Notes: a model not told the origin generated them from the letters alone. A DNA stretch of 64,000 bases from Thiothrix fructosivorans (GCF_017349355.1 NZ_JAFMPM010000006.1:496001-560000); one strand, 5' to 3'; counted from the first letter of the stretch, positions 16,720-25,450 are shown. Made by a program: numbers and translations.

Positions 16720-17208
16720 TTACGCCTCTTCTGCTTGTTTTAATTGCGCATACAGTGCCATGCACGCTTCCACTTGAGTGCGGGACGGTTTACGACGCAC
16801 GGAGGTACAACTGACCGCATCACCATTGCGCATATTCAAAATAATGGTGGCATAGACCCAATAGTAGCGTCCGTCTTTGCGTAAATTTTTAACATAACCA
16901 TGCCATTTACGTCCTTGTAGCACCGTATCCCAAGCATCCTTAAACGCCGCTTTGGGCATATCAGGATGTCTCAAAATATAATGCGGCTGTCCCAGCAATT
17001 CGGCTTCTGTGTAACCGGACATTTCGACAAATGCCTGATTACATTCCGTAATAATGCCTTGCAGGTTCGTTCGAGAAACGATCAATTTCCCTTCAGGAAA
17101 CGGGACCTCCTCATCACTCACCAATACACGCCGCGAAGTACCATCATGGTAATGCAGCACATGCTCGGTATAAGCACCTTGCACATCCTGAGTCGTCATA
17201 TCTTCCAT
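16720..17208 (-). CDS. Single PAS-domain protein (Aer-type)
   Basis: 162 residues from the ATG at 17208 (GGAG 7 nt upstream); a longer frame exists but lacks a ribosome site. A PAS domain fills most of the protein: LIVSRTNLQGIITECNQAFV, EMSGYTEAELLGQPHYILRH, PDMPKAAFKDAWDTVLQGRK, then W-HGYVKNLRKDGRYYWVYA. This is the Aer/PAS_3-like signature seen in redox or energy-taxis sensors. No output domain is attached, so it would signal through partners, plausibly the GTPase/roadblock proteins encoded alongside. Confidence 0.8.
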   Translation of the reverse strand: MEDMTTQDVQGAYTEHVLHYHDGTSRRVLVSDEEVPFPEGKLIVSRTNLQGIITECNQAFVEMSGYTEAELLGQPHYILRHPDMPKAAFKDAWDTVLQGRKWHGYVKNLRKDGRYYWVYATIILNMRNGDAVSCTSVRRKPSRTQVEACMALYAQLKQAEEA

Positions 17209-17320
17209 CGCCTGTCTCCGTGTTGACCCCCTGCAACCCCGTGCGGCACACCCATACACCGCACACACCAGACTGCATTAACTGAGCAACTTTTTATTCT
17301 TCTGTTATCGGAATCAATGC

Positions 17321-17683
17321 TTAGATAATTTTGCCGATGTTTTCAGCCGCGCGTTTGACATCCAAAAAGATCAGACCCAAACGGGCATTCGGTTTAGCAA
17401 GCACTGTCACTACGGCTTCATTACCCGCGTGTGTCATCAAAATGTAACCGCGAGCGCCTTTAATCAGCACTTGTTCGAGCGCACCACGCGCCAGTTCTTC
17501 AGCGGTACGATCCCCTAATGACAACATCGCGGCACTCATTGCACCCACGCGGTCTTCGTCCATCCCGCTAGGCAACATAGAAGCCATCATTAAGCCATCT
17601 GTGGACAAGACAGCAGAAGCTTCGATGTCCGCAGAAGAACCATTCAGGTCACTCAGGATGGAGTTCAGCATTTCAGAGCGCAT
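17321..17683 (-). CDS. Roadblock/LC7 domain protein (MglB-like)
   Basis: 120 residues, all roadblock/LC7: LNSILSDLNGSSADIEASAV, LSTDGLMMASMLPSGMDEDR, VGAMSAAMLSLGDRTAEELA, VLIKGARGYILMTHAGNEAV. Bacterial roadblock proteins form dimers that bind and regulate small Ras-like GTPases, as MglB does for MglA. The GTPase is encoded two genes upstream in the same operon. Length and the complete fold make the call strong; the GAP or scaffold role is inference. Confidence 0.88.
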   Translation of the reverse strand: MRSEMLNSILSDLNGSSADIEASAVLSTDGLMMASMLPSGMDEDRVGAMSAAMLSLGDRTAEELARGALEQVLIKGARGYILMTHAGNEAVVTVLAKPNARLGLIFLDVKRAAENIGKII

Positions 17684-17716
17684 GTCGTTTTCTCTCCTTG
17701 GTTATAAATATTGATG

Positions 17717-18364
17717 TTAAACTGGTATTTCGGTATTACCGTAACGCATTTCCAACGCCCATACCAAGCGTTTGAAATCAGGCTGGTTGAATTGTGGAAT
17801 CCCACCAATGATCAAGGTAAAGCGATTTTGCCCGATGTATAACGGCCAAAAACCCACTTCACTGTTGCCACTCGCATCCACCAAACCCCAAGCACGTTGA
17901 CGATAACCCAAATTACCGTGCAGTAATTCTTTGTGACGTGCGTACACCGCCGTCAGGTTAGCACTGAGTGCCGCCAGTTCTTCGGCAGCCTCGTGGGTAA
18001 ACCCTGCACTACCAAGGTATAACCCTCGGCTTTCCGCCAAGATAGCTTTACCTTCATCGGAGAGGGTACGCAATAATTTCGGCAACAAGCGTTCCAGTGT
18101 TTCCGTAGGCGCAGCTTCGCTGTGCTCTTGACCGAGAATCAGACCGGCTTCCTGCATCCAGTGCACAAACTCTAGCGCACGCTTTTTCTTGTAACCGCTG
18201 AGTTCGCACGCCACCTCCACCGTAAACAATGGAGTCACGGCTTCCTGAAGCAAACGGTGTAAAAACAATCGTCCCGGCTCTTCCGTATGGTCTTGCACGG
18301 CATAATACGTACCCGCTGGGGTCATGCCTAAGTGCAAATTTTCCGTGAGAATGTATTCACTCAT
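17717..18364 (-). CDS. Uncharacterised partner protein of the GTPase/roadblock cluster
   Basis: 215 residues. The N-terminal half (HRLLQEAVTPLFTVEVACEL, SGYKKKRALEFVHWMQEAGL) looks like a winged-helix-type module. The C-terminal half (AAEELAALSANLTAVYARHK, NSEVGFWPLYIGQNRFTLII, then GGIPQFNQPDFKRLVWALEM) is compatible with a degenerate roadblock fold. I recognise no named family. Its start overlaps the GTPase stop by 1 nt and the roadblock gene follows by 33 nt, so it almost certainly acts with both. Confidence 0.65.
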   Translation of the reverse strand: MSEYILTENLHLGMTPAGTYYAVQDHTEEPGRLFLHRLLQEAVTPLFTVEVACELSGYKKKRALEFVHWMQEAGLILGQEHSEAAPTETLERLLPKLLRTLSDEGKAILAESRGLYLGSAGFTHEAAEELAALSANLTAVYARHKELLHGNLGYRQRAWGLVDASGNSEVGFWPLYIGQNRFTLIIGGIPQFNQPDFKRLVWALEMRYGNTEIPV

Positions 18365-18906
18365 CAGTTGATTACCCCCGGATCAAGCGAGAACAGCAGT
18401 GCCTGAAGTAACATCGTAATATCCTTGTGACTGCGGGCATCGACCTCAAACACGGGGGCTTGCAGTGACAACGATTCCAAATACTGGCGGTATTCCGGTA
18501 AACCCGGTCTACGTTGCAGATCCATGCGTGTCACACCCACGACCATCTGCTGCTTTTCGATAAAGTCACGAAACGCATTCGTATAAAAACGAATGTCTTG
18601 AAACGGGTCTTTACGGGTATTGTCCAGTAAGAGAATCAGACCAATGCCGCCTTTCGTGAGGATGTCCCACATAAAATCGAAGCGTTCCTGACCGGGTGTA
18701 CCGTACAAGTGTACCCGTTCATTATCGCTCAGGCGAATCAGACCATAGTCCATCGCTACCGTGGTTTGCGGCTTACGACTCTTGGTCATATCCGAGGCGT
18801 ATTCATCGGTGGCAATCGGTTTTATATCACTGATAGCAGCAATCGCGGTGGTTTTGCCTGCACCCACGGGGCCGGTAAAGATGATTTTACGGTTGATCAT
18901 ACTCAT
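18364..18906 (-). CDS. Small Ras-like GTPase (MglA-related)
   Basis: 180 residues. Residues 9-20 (IFTGPVGAGKTT) are the P-loop; VHLYGTPGQERFDFMWDILT is the G3 region in the TPGQ form found in bacterial MglA-like and roadblock-associated GTPases; VGVTRMDLQ replaces the canonical NKxD. It should switch between GDP and GTP states under control of the roadblock proteins. In Myxococcus the related MglA directs cell polarity and gliding. Here the neighbours (PAS, FimV-like, bactofilin) point to a pole-organising switch, which is inference. Confidence 0.85.
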   Translation of the reverse strand: MSMINRKIIFTGPVGAGKTTAIAAISDIKPIATDEYASDMTKSRKPQTTVAMDYGLIRLSDNERVHLYGTPGQERFDFMWDILTKGGIGLILLLDNTRKDPFQDIRFYTNAFRDFIEKQQMVVGVTRMDLQRRPGLPEYRQYLESLSLQAPVFEVDARSHKDITMLLQALLFSLDPGVIN

Positions 18907-18910
18907 AAGG

Positions 18911-20284
18911 CTATTTCGTCCCCCCTCCCAACAAACGCTTCAACAAGCGCGAGAAGAAGCCACGGTTTTCTTGCTTTGGCATCTCTTTTTCACGACTCTT
19001 GAGTTTGTTCTGATCCATTTCAAACAGGTTAAGTGCATTGGCTGCCGTGTGGAATGCGAACACATATCGCTGCGGAATATCCAATGCCTTGGCAATGTCT
19101 AATGCACTGGCAGGGCGCTGATTCCACAGAGCGGCAATGCGCATAGCATGGGGGAACGACTCTAAACGCGTCAGGTTAGGCCAGTATTTCAGGGAAACCT
19201 TTTGCGCTATATCGACACCACGTCCCAAACGTCCTCGCGCAGTCAACAAACTACTTACCCACACAAACGCTTCTAAATCGAGCAACGCATCAGCATCGCC
19301 TTCGGCTTGCTTTTCCAATTGCTCAAGTTCAGTTGCACTGGGTATATGTAGCGCAAACTGCCCTGTTTGTACGGGATTATTGCACAAGGCGCGGAATTCT
19401 TCTGACAGGGTGTCTATCGTAGAATAAGCCAACCCTTGTTTAGGCATAAGCAGCACAAATTCTTGCGGCGCCAGTGTGAGATATACGGTCTGTTGCGTAT
19501 CCCGTGCCATCCGTCCCGCTTCCAATACGCTGGCTAACAAATAATTTTCGGGGGTAAACAACGCCACCTCGGCGACCGTTTGCACATCATCCTGCTCACC
19601 ACATAAAGCTTTCCAACGGCGTTCAGCCTCTTCTTGCGACACGACTGACGCGACAGGGCGATCAATCTCTTCCAAGGGAATATCGGCTTCGGCGGGATCA
19701 AAGACCTCAGTAGGCACCACTGGCTCTGGTGACGCTTTATGCGGCACTACCGCCTCATCCACCTCATCCTCATCCGGCAAGCTGATCACTAGGGAGCGTA
19801 ACGTCTTGGCACTACGCTCTGTGCGGGCAGGAACGCCGAAAGGCTGTGCCAAATCACGAAAATGTGCTTCCGCATGTTTCACTAAAGGCGGCTCAAGTTC
19901 CACCACCGTCGGACTAATCACCGGACGCTGCACGGCAGGCGCGTGGGTCACTTCGCGACTTGCCATTAACTCATAAACGCGATCAACCGCATCGGTTAGC
20001 GCCCGTGAGGTTAACGGTTTGGGAATCCAAATGCAGTTGGGTAACTCGGCCTGATGCACGGATAGCACCACGCCGGGCTTATGCAAAGCCTCACGTTTTT
20101 GCCAATCGTCTTTCGCATCGGGGTGATCAAAATCGAGAATAAAAGCATCAGCCTCCGCTTCGGCAACCACTCTGAACAGATTTCGACCCGCACCTGAAAA
20201 GAAAAATTCAAGAATTGCTCTGTTGTGCGGGCTAATCGCCAGAAGTGCCACTTTTAGCGGGCCTGATTTGGAATGTTTCAGCAT
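18911..20284 (-). CDS. Large cytoplasmic protein of the GTPase cluster, unknown function
   Basis: 457 residues. The first 110 or so (LKVALLAISPHNRAILEFFF, EADAFILDFDHPDAKDDW, IPKPLTSRALTDAVDRVYEL) read like a degenerate response-regulator receiver domain. A proline-rich acidic linker covers 115-215. The second half (EVALFTPENYLLASVLEAGR, YLTLAPQEFVLLMPKQGLAY, RIAALWNQRPASALDIAKAL) ends with a basic tail (GFFSRLLKRLLGGG), a possible amphipathic membrane-binding helix. No named family recognised. It ends 4 nt before the GTPase start, so it is translationally close to it. Confidence 0.65.
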   Translation of the reverse strand: MLKHSKSGPLKVALLAISPHNRAILEFFFSGAGRNLFRVVAEAEADAFILDFDHPDAKDDWQKREALHKPGVVLSVHQAELPNCIWIPKPLTSRALTDAVDRVYELMASREVTHAPAVQRPVISPTVVELEPPLVKHAEAHFRDLAQPFGVPARTERSAKTLRSLVISLPDEDEVDEAVVPHKASPEPVVPTEVFDPAEADIPLEEIDRPVASVVSQEEAERRWKALCGEQDDVQTVAEVALFTPENYLLASVLEAGRMARDTQQTVYLTLAPQEFVLLMPKQGLAYSTIDTLSEEFRALCNNPVQTGQFALHIPSATELEQLEKQAEGDADALLDLEAFVWVSSLLTARGRLGRGVDIAQKVSLKYWPNLTRLESFPHAMRIAALWNQRPASALDIAKALDIPQRYVFAFHTAANALNLFEMDQNKLKSREKEMPKQENRGFFSRLLKRLLGGGTK

Positions 20285-20311
20285 AAATCCAGCCTGCCTA
20301 TCGTTATTCTT

Positions 20312-21028
20312 TTACCATTGTTCGGATTCCTGCTGCTTTTCCAGCCATAAAGCCGAAACCTCGCGTCCTGTTTCTTGTATTTTTTTGATCATAATTGCCA
20401 GCCCATCCTTGCTGCGCGTGTACTGATAAATGTTCACTAGCTCCTGATCCATCGCATCATCTGAACGACCCGCAATCACCTCGTCTTCCAATAGCGTTTG
20501 TGCGGTATCCACTTGTCCGTATTCCAGACAAGCAAACACTTCCTCCATGACTGTAGAGTATGCAGCCGCTGTTTGGCTACGCTCGACGGATAATAATTTG
20601 AGGGAGGTTACGTCTTGCCCTGTCGACAACACTGAACCCTCATGCCACTGCTGATGAGCATCAACCGCCGTTTGCGTTTGCAACCACTGCTCAAAAAACA
20701 GCTCATCCGCACGACTCAAATCGTCTTTGACGAGATTGAACAAGCGTTCACGTAAGAGATGCCCGGCATCGCCTAACGCTAAAAACACATCTTGAAGAGT
20801 ACCTGCCAGACGGCTACGTAACACTTCTTGCTGTGCTAAAAGAACACGCTGGGTGTGTGCACGCAAATCCTGTGGATAGCGCCGAACATGGTGCGAAAGA
20901 AATCGCCATATTGCTAACGCGTCGGCATAATGCTGAACACGGAGTTGCCGCTCAGACGCGAGGCTAAACGCTAATGGCAATTCCGGCGGGGGCTGTGCAT
21001 TCCCGCTACGCAATAATTTTCCTAGCAT
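20312..21028 (-). CDS. Helical protein at the head of the GTPase cluster, unknown function
   Basis: 238 residues from the ATG at 21028; a TTG 24 nt upstream is an alternative. It is mostly helical (LRVQHYADALAIWRFLSHHV, LRAHTQRVLLAQQEVLRSRL, VMEEVFACLEYGQVDTAQTL) and ends LDAxx-free with WLEKQQESEQW. A TPR-like C-terminal region is possible. It is the first gene of the minus-strand cluster, 28 nt before the 457-residue protein. The 160-nt gap upstream is shared with the divergent 21214 gene and should hold both promoters. Confidence 0.6.
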   Translation of the reverse strand: MLGKLLRSGNAQPPPELPLAFSLASERQLRVQHYADALAIWRFLSHHVRRYPQDLRAHTQRVLLAQQEVLRSRLAGTLQDVFLALGDAGHLLRERLFNLVKDDLSRADELFFEQWLQTQTAVDAHQQWHEGSVLSTGQDVTSLKLLSVERSQTAAAYSTVMEEVFACLEYGQVDTAQTLLEDEVIAGRSDDAMDQELVNIYQYTRSKDGLAIMIKKIQETGREVSALWLEKQQESEQW

Positions 21029-21213
21029 AATTTCAGGGTCACACAAAAACACTCAACGGTTGTTTATAGTATATTCTATCGGGATACTAGAAGACTTTTT
21101 AATCATAGTCTACAAACGTTCGGGAAAAATATTTTTCTGATGAAAGGTGAAGTTCTCTATTGGCGTGATACTGCTACAATAGAGTCGCCAGAACTTAAGG
21201 CGAGAGGGAGTCG

Positions 21214-21621
21214 ATGTTTTATTTAACTGTACAAATTGCTTTCCTTTTAACCATTGCAGCCCTTATTGGGTTAGCGGTGGGTTGGTGGGTGCGCAATAAA
21301 ATCACTCAATTGCGCCCCATATTAACCACTGATACCTCGGAAAACCCGTTTGATGCGCGGTTTCGCTTAGAGCAATGTCATCGCGACAATGCTACGCTGC
21401 GCCGTGATTTAAAAGAAACGGAAGAACGCGCCGAAAAACTGCAAACCCGCATAGACAACGGCACTCAGCAGGATAGTGACATGCTAGAACGCCTAGAGAT
21501 GTATGAAATTCGTGTGCAAGCTTTGATGGACGACTTGCAAATGCGGGATGACACCATTGCCGTCCTTGAAAATGAACTCGAACAACTGCGCGACCAGATA
21601 CCGCACAGCAATAATACATGA
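21214..21621 (+). CDS. Single-pass membrane protein with coiled coil
   Basis: 135 residues. One N-terminal helix (VQIAFLLTIAALIGLAVGWW) is followed by a long coiled coil (CHRDNATLRRDLKETEERAE, MLERLEMYEIRVQALMDDLQ, DTIAVLENELEQLRDQI). The GWW after the helix and the order helix-then-coil match the 13354 protein at the far end of the minus cluster, which also has a helix-hairpin-helix domain. The two are probably paralogous N-terminal modules. It is divergent from the GTPase cluster and 70 nt upstream of the bactofilin gene. Confidence 0.65.
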   Translation: MFYLTVQIAFLLTIAALIGLAVGWWVRNKITQLRPILTTDTSENPFDARFRLEQCHRDNATLRRDLKETEERAEKLQTRIDNGTQQDSDMLERLEMYEIRVQALMDDLQMRDDTIAVLENELEQLRDQIPHSNNT

Positions 21622-21691
21622 TGTTTCAGATAACACCTGCTACTATCGCCCGATTACCTTGATTTTCAGAACCCATAAATAAGATAAAACC

Positions 21692-22054
21692 ATGACAACC
21701 AGAAATACCTCTTCAGCCTCGTTGCTTGAAAAAGACCTGGAAATTGTTGGCAACGTGGCCTTCCAAAATAATTTATATGTGCATGGAAAAGTTAATGGCA
21801 ATATTAGTGCCCCAACTGACTCCCGCGCAGCCTTATATATTCAAGCGGATAGTGAAGTGATCGGCGAAATCCGTGCACCGTTGGTGATCGTTTCAGGCAG
21901 AATCTGCGGTGATGTGTTTGCGTCACGCCGTATTTCCTTAAAGTCCACGGCACAGGTAATGGGCAACATTCACTACGCCGAAATACAGATGGATGAAGGG
22001 GCGGAGATCAACGGCGTACTGGCCAGCTTAAACAGTATTTCTAATACCCAATAA
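21692..22054 (+). CDS. Bactofilin (DUF583)
   Basis: 120 residues with the bactofilin beta-helix pattern: SLLEKDLEIVGNVAFQNNLY, VHGKVNGNISAP, LYIQADSEVIGEIRAPLVIV, SGRICGDVFASRRISLKSTA, QVMGNIHYAEIQMDEGAEIN. Bactofilins polymerise into cytoskeletal scaffolds that position polar or cell-wall proteins. It follows the coiled-coil membrane protein and faces the MglA-like cluster. In myxobacteria bactofilins and small GTPases both act at the poles, which supports a common function here by inference. Confidence 0.9.
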   Translation: MTTRNTSSASLLEKDLEIVGNVAFQNNLYVHGKVNGNISAPTDSRAALYIQADSEVIGEIRAPLVIVSGRICGDVFASRRISLKSTAQVMGNIHYAEIQMDEGAEINGVLASLNSISNTQ

Positions 22055-22268
22055 GCGAACATTAACATTTCATTAAAAACTTATACATAAATTCCAAAAC
22101 AGTGCTAGCATTAGCGGTGTAGGAATCCCCATCACAGGGAAGCAAGGATCGCTCATATAGACAGGTGGTTTTCAAGGAATAATGAAGATCATCGAGTGAA
22201 AGGTAGGTGCACAACACTGCCGACACTTAACTATTTTTTTCAAAGTCAACTTTTGTGGAGATAAAACA

Positions 22269-22469
22269 ATGACTCAATATCGTCTGCTGATCGCTGCGCT
22301 GCTGGCTGCTTTCGCTCTGACTGCTTGTGGCGAAAAAGCTGCTGAAGCACCTAAGACTGATGCTGCTCCTGCTGCTGCCGCCGCACCTGCTGCTGAACAA
22401 GCTGCGCCTGCTCAAGCTGCGCCTGCTGCACCTGCCGCTGACGCTGCTGCACCTGCTGCACCAAAGTGA
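22269..22469 (+). CDS. Small alanine/proline-rich lipoprotein
   Basis: 66 residues: lipoprotein signal (MTQYRLLIAALLAAFALTAC) with lipobox LTAC, then a low-complexity tail of Ala, Pro, Lys and Gln. A TGGAG site precedes the ATG and a strong terminator follows, so it is a one-gene transcript with a 200-nt leader of unknown content. It could be an abundant outer-membrane spacer lipoprotein. Function unknown. Confidence 0.75.
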   Translation: MTQYRLLIAALLAAFALTACGEKAAEAPKTDAAPAAAAAPAAEQAAPAQAAPAAPAADAAAPAAPK

Positions 22470-22497
22470 TCACTAGCCGTTAGGCTGATGAATACGA

Positions 22498-22530
22498 AAC
22501 AGGGCGGATTTTTCCGCCCTGTTTTATTTT
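22498..22530 (+). terminator. Rho-independent terminator
   Basis: AACAGGGCGGA-TTTT-TCCGCCCTGTT forms an 11-bp stem followed by TTATTTT. It lies 28 nt after the small lipoprotein gene. Confidence 0.92.
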
Positions 22531-22588
22531 GTGGGTATCCTTTCCTCTGGCATAATTACCCTAATCTTCTTTAGGCAAGTCATTACCC

Positions 22589-22906
22589 ATGAGTTACTAC
22601 CAACACCACGTCTTTTTCTGTACCAATCAACGTGAAAACGGGGACGCCTGTTGCGCCACGTTCGACGCGCAAGCCATGCGTGACTATGCCAAACAACGTA
22701 CCAAAGAACTTGGTTTACACAAAGACGGGCAATCCCGTATCAATTCTGCCGGATGCCTCAACCGTTGCGCCGAAGGCCCAGTCATCGTCGTTTACCCCGA
22801 AGCTATCTGGTACACCTACGTCGATAAAGAAGACATTGACGAAATCATCACCAGTCACTTGCAAAACGGCATTCCCGTGGAACGCTTAATGCTTGACCCG
22901 CAATGA
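22589..22906 (+). CDS. Thioredoxin-like [2Fe-2S] ferredoxin
   Basis: 105 residues opening [20 protein letters not shown], followed by [20 protein letters not shown]. The cysteine pattern (C...C then CxxxC) and length match single-domain thioredoxin-like 2Fe-2S ferredoxins related to the NuoE/Shethna type. It would carry single electrons in the cytoplasm. Its stop overlaps the ubiA start (ATGA), so it is translationally coupled to ubiquinone synthesis. A partner enzyme cannot be named from the sequence. Confidence 0.85.
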   Translation: MSYYQHHVFFCTNQRENGDACCATFDAQAMRDYAKQRTKELGLHKDGQSRINSAGCLNRCAEGPVIVVYPEAIWYTYVDKEDIDEIITSHLQNGIPVERLMLDPQ

Positions 22907-23817
22907 GGGAAAAACTGCATCATTACGCGCACCTAGTACGCCTTGATCGCCCTATCGGTATTTACCTACTACTCTGGCCTACGCTGTGGGCATTGTGGAT
23001 TGCGGCTGAAGGTGTGCCTGATTTTACTATTTTGCTGGTTTTCATCGCGGGTGTGGTACTGATGCGCTCGGCGGGCTGTGCCATCAACGATTACGCGGAT
23101 CGTAACGTTGACCCACACGTTGCTCGCACCAAAACCCGCCCCCTTGCCGCAGGTTTGATTACCCCGCAAGAAGCCTTAGGTGTCTTTGCTGCCTTAAGTA
23201 TCAGTGCCTTGTTGTTAGCACTGCTGCTGAATAGCTTGACCATTGCTCTGTCAATCGTCGCCGTCGTGCTGGCGGCAACCTATCCCTTCATGAAACGTTT
23301 CCACCATTTGCCGCAAGTGCATTTAGGCGCAGCGTTTGCATGGGCGATTCCGATGGCGTTCACGGCAGTAACGGGCGTAATGCCGCCGTTGGTAGCGTGG
23401 TTACTGTTTCTAGCAGCGGTATTATGGACAACCGCCTACGACACCATGTATGCCATGTGTGACCGTGACGATGATGTGAAAATCGGTGTTAAATCCAGCG
23501 CGATTTTGTTTGGGCAACACGACCGTTTGATCATTGGCATCCTGCAACTCTGCACGCTGCTCTTGCTCGCGGGGGTCGGCATTCTCAGCGGCTTAGGCAT
23601 GAGCTACTGGTTGGGTTTGCTGGTTGCCGTGGGCTTCTCGATTTACCAGCAATGGCTGATTCGCCACCGTGAACCCATGCCCAGTTTGCACGCCTTCCTC
23701 AACAACCATTGGTTGGGCATGGCGGTGTTTCTTGGGATTGCAGTCGATTATGCTTCTAAAGCAGATTCCGTTACAATTGGCGCTTTTATGACACTCTTGA
23801 GCTTGCACTATGTCTAG
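22903..23817 (+). CDS. ubiA: UbiA, 4-hydroxybenzoate polyprenyltransferase
   Basis: 304 residues, polytopic. It carries both Asp-rich Mg-diphosphate motifs of Ubi[21 protein letters not shown] and [20 protein letters not shown]. The N-terminus ([20 protein letters not shown]) is also diagnostic. It attaches the polyprenyl tail to 4-hydroxybenzoate in the inner membrane, the first membrane step of ubiquinone synthesis. It overlaps the ferredoxin gene by 4 nt and fabA by 8 nt. Confidence 0.95.
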   Translation: MREKLHHYAHLVRLDRPIGIYLLLWPTLWALWIAAEGVPDFTILLVFIAGVVLMRSAGCAINDYADRNVDPHVARTKTRPLAAGLITPQEALGVFAALSISALLLALLLNSLTIALSIVAVVLAATYPFMKRFHHLPQVHLGAAFAWAIPMAFTAVTGVMPPLVAWLLFLAAVLWTTAYDTMYAMCDRDDDVKIGVKSSAILFGQHDRLIIGILQLCTLLLLAGVGILSGLGMSYWLGLLVAVGFSIYQQWLIRHREPMPSLHAFLNNHWLGMAVFLGIAVDYASKADSVTIGAFMTLLSLHYV

Positions 23818-24325
23818 ACAATCCAGTTTTACCCGTGAAGAACTCCTGCAATGTGGTCGTGGCGAGATGTTTGGCCCCGGCAATGCACAATTGCCCACGC
23901 CGAATATGCTGATGATGGATCGTGTCGTCGAAATCAGTGCAGACGGCGGCAAGCACGGTAAAGGTCATATTCTCGCCGAACTGGATATTACCCCCGACTT
24001 GTGGTTCTTTGATTGCCATTTCCCCGGCGACCCGGTAATGCCCGGCTGTTTGGGTTTGGATGCGATGTGGCAAATCATCGGCTTCTACCTTGCGTGGCTC
24101 GGCAACCCCGGTCATGGACGAGCACTTGGCGTGGGCGAAGTCAAATTCTTCGGACAAGTCTTACCCAAAGCCAAGAAAGTCACTTACAAAGTCGAGCTAT
24201 CCCGCGTGATTACGCGCAAACTGGTGATGGGCATTGGCGACGCAAGCATGGAAGTGGATGGGCGCGAAATTTACACCGCCAAAGATTTGCGCGTCGGCTT
24301 GTTTACCTCCACCGATAATTTCTAA
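23810..24325 (+). CDS. fabA: FabA, 3-hydroxydecanoyl-ACP dehydratase/isomerase
   Basis: 171 residues, the standard FabA length. Catalytic His70 lies in [14 protein letters not shown] and Asp84 in LGLDAMWQ, at the same numbers as in E. coli FabA. The enzyme dehydrates 3-hydroxyacyl-ACP and isomerises trans-2- to cis-3-decenoyl-ACP, starting unsaturated fatty acid synthesis. It overlaps ubiA by 8 nt. The usual partner fabB is not adjacent in this window. Confidence 0.95.
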   Translation: MSRQSSFTREELLQCGRGEMFGPGNAQLPTPNMLMMDRVVEISADGGKHGKGHILAELDITPDLWFFDCHFPGDPVMPGCLGLDAMWQIIGFYLAWLGNPGHGRALGVGEVKFFGQVLPKAKKVTYKVELSRVITRKLVMGIGDASMEVDGREIYTAKDLRVGLFTSTDNF

Positions 24326-24351
24326 GAACCAGCCGCTCCTGTGCTGAACTT

Positions 24352-24380
24352 CCTGCCCGAACAGTGTCCAATCGGGCAGG
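24352..24380 (+). terminator. Hairpin after fabA
   Basis: CCTGCCCGA at 24352-24360 pairs with TCGGGCAGG at 24372-24380 around an 11-nt loop. There is no T-run, so it is a weak or Rho-dependent terminator, or a leader hairpin of the next gene. Confidence 0.5.
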
Positions 24381-24410
24381 ACAATTCCATCCATCCCCTA
24401 CAGGAGAATC

Positions 24411-25112
24411 ATGATGAAAGCTTACCTTGCGGCATTACTACTCGGTTTATCCGTATTGAGTGTTGCTCATGCTGAACAAGCGCCCACCTATGAGCGCATT
24501 GCCTTTTCTGTCAAAGCCGCCCAAGAAGTACCCAATGATATGCTGACAGCCGTGTTGTATGCAGAACAGCAAGGGCAGGACACGGCAGCGCTGGCGAATA
24601 CTGTCAACCAAACCACCACATGGGCACTCGACATTGCCAAGCAAGCCAATACCGTCACAAGCCGCACACTGGATTACACCACTAATCCCATTTACGGTGA
24701 AAATGGTAAAGTATCCGGCTGGCAAGTACGCCAAAGCATCCAGCTTAAAAGCCAAGACAGCAAAGCCCTGAGTGGTTTATTAGGGCAGTTGCAAGAAAAA
24801 TTACGCATCGAAGGCATCAGCTACAGCGTTTCCCCAGAAGTGCAAGCCAGCACCGAAAAAGCCCTCATCGACCAAGCCCTGAAAACTTTCAAAGAACGCG
24901 CCGAGCAAATGAAAACGGGAATGGGTCGGCATGAATACCGCGTCGTTAGGTTAGATGTACAAGCCGCCAATGATTACTTCCAACCCCCGATCATGATGCG
25001 TGCTATGGCAGATGCAGCTCCCGCCGCCGCGCCTGCACCACCAGCGTTGGAAGGCGGTAAACAAAACTTGCAAGTGAATGTACAAGCCGAGATTGAACTT
25101 TCCATTAATTAA
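24411..25112 (+). CDS. SIMPL (DUF541) periplasmic protein
   Basis: 233 residues with a cleavable signal peptide (YLAALLLGLSVLSVAHA). The mature protein has the SIMPL/DUF541 pattern: FSVKAAQEVPNDMLTAVLYA, TSRTLDYTTNPIYGENGKVS, GWQVRQSIQLKSQDSKALSG, IDQALKTFKERAEQM. Family members are oligomeric periplasmic proteins of uncertain function. A ribosome site (CAGGAG) serves either ATG at 24411 or 24414. An Ala-Pro-rich linker near 205 precedes the final strand. Confidence 0.8.
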   Translation: MMKAYLAALLLGLSVLSVAHAEQAPTYERIAFSVKAAQEVPNDMLTAVLYAEQQGQDTAALANTVNQTTTWALDIAKQANTVTSRTLDYTTNPIYGENGKVSGWQVRQSIQLKSQDSKALSGLLGQLQEKLRIEGISYSVSPEVQASTEKALIDQALKTFKERAEQMKTGMGRHEYRVVRLDVQAANDYFQPPIMMRAMADAAPAAAPAPPALEGGKQNLQVNVQAEIELSIN

Positions 25113-25163
25113 CGCTACTATGTTGCGCTTTTCGCTATACCCGAATAACTTGAGGATTTCAAC

Positions 25164-25415
25164 ATGAAGCCCGGCATTCATCCAAACTACAGAGAAGTCG
25201 TCTTTCAAGACCTGACTAGCGGCTTCGCGTTCCTGACCCGCTCCACGGTCAACACCCGTGAAAATATTGCTTGGGAAGATGGTAAAGAATATCCACTGGT
25301 CAAAGTGGAAATTTCTAGCCAATCTCACCCGTTCTACACCGGCAAACAAGCGGTTAGCACAACCGCAGGCCGCGTGGAAAAGTTCAAGAACCGTTATGCG
25401 CGTACTGGCAAGTAA
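25164..25415 (+). CDS. rpmE2: Ribosomal protein L31 type B (zinc-independent)
   Basis: 83 residues: [32 protein letters not shown] and [15 protein letters not shown] are typical of type B L31. The CxxC zinc-binding pair of type A L31 is absent. Type B paralogues usually replace the zinc form on the ribosome under zinc limitation and are often under Zur control. I see no obvious Zur box here. A terminator follows at 25451. Confidence 0.93.
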   Translation: MKPGIHPNYREVVFQDLTSGFAFLTRSTVNTRENIAWEDGKEYPLVKVEISSQSHPFYTGKQAVSTTAGRVEKFKNRYARTGK

Positions 25416-25450
25416 GCCCTAGCAGACTGTTCCAGAATGATGCATTATTA

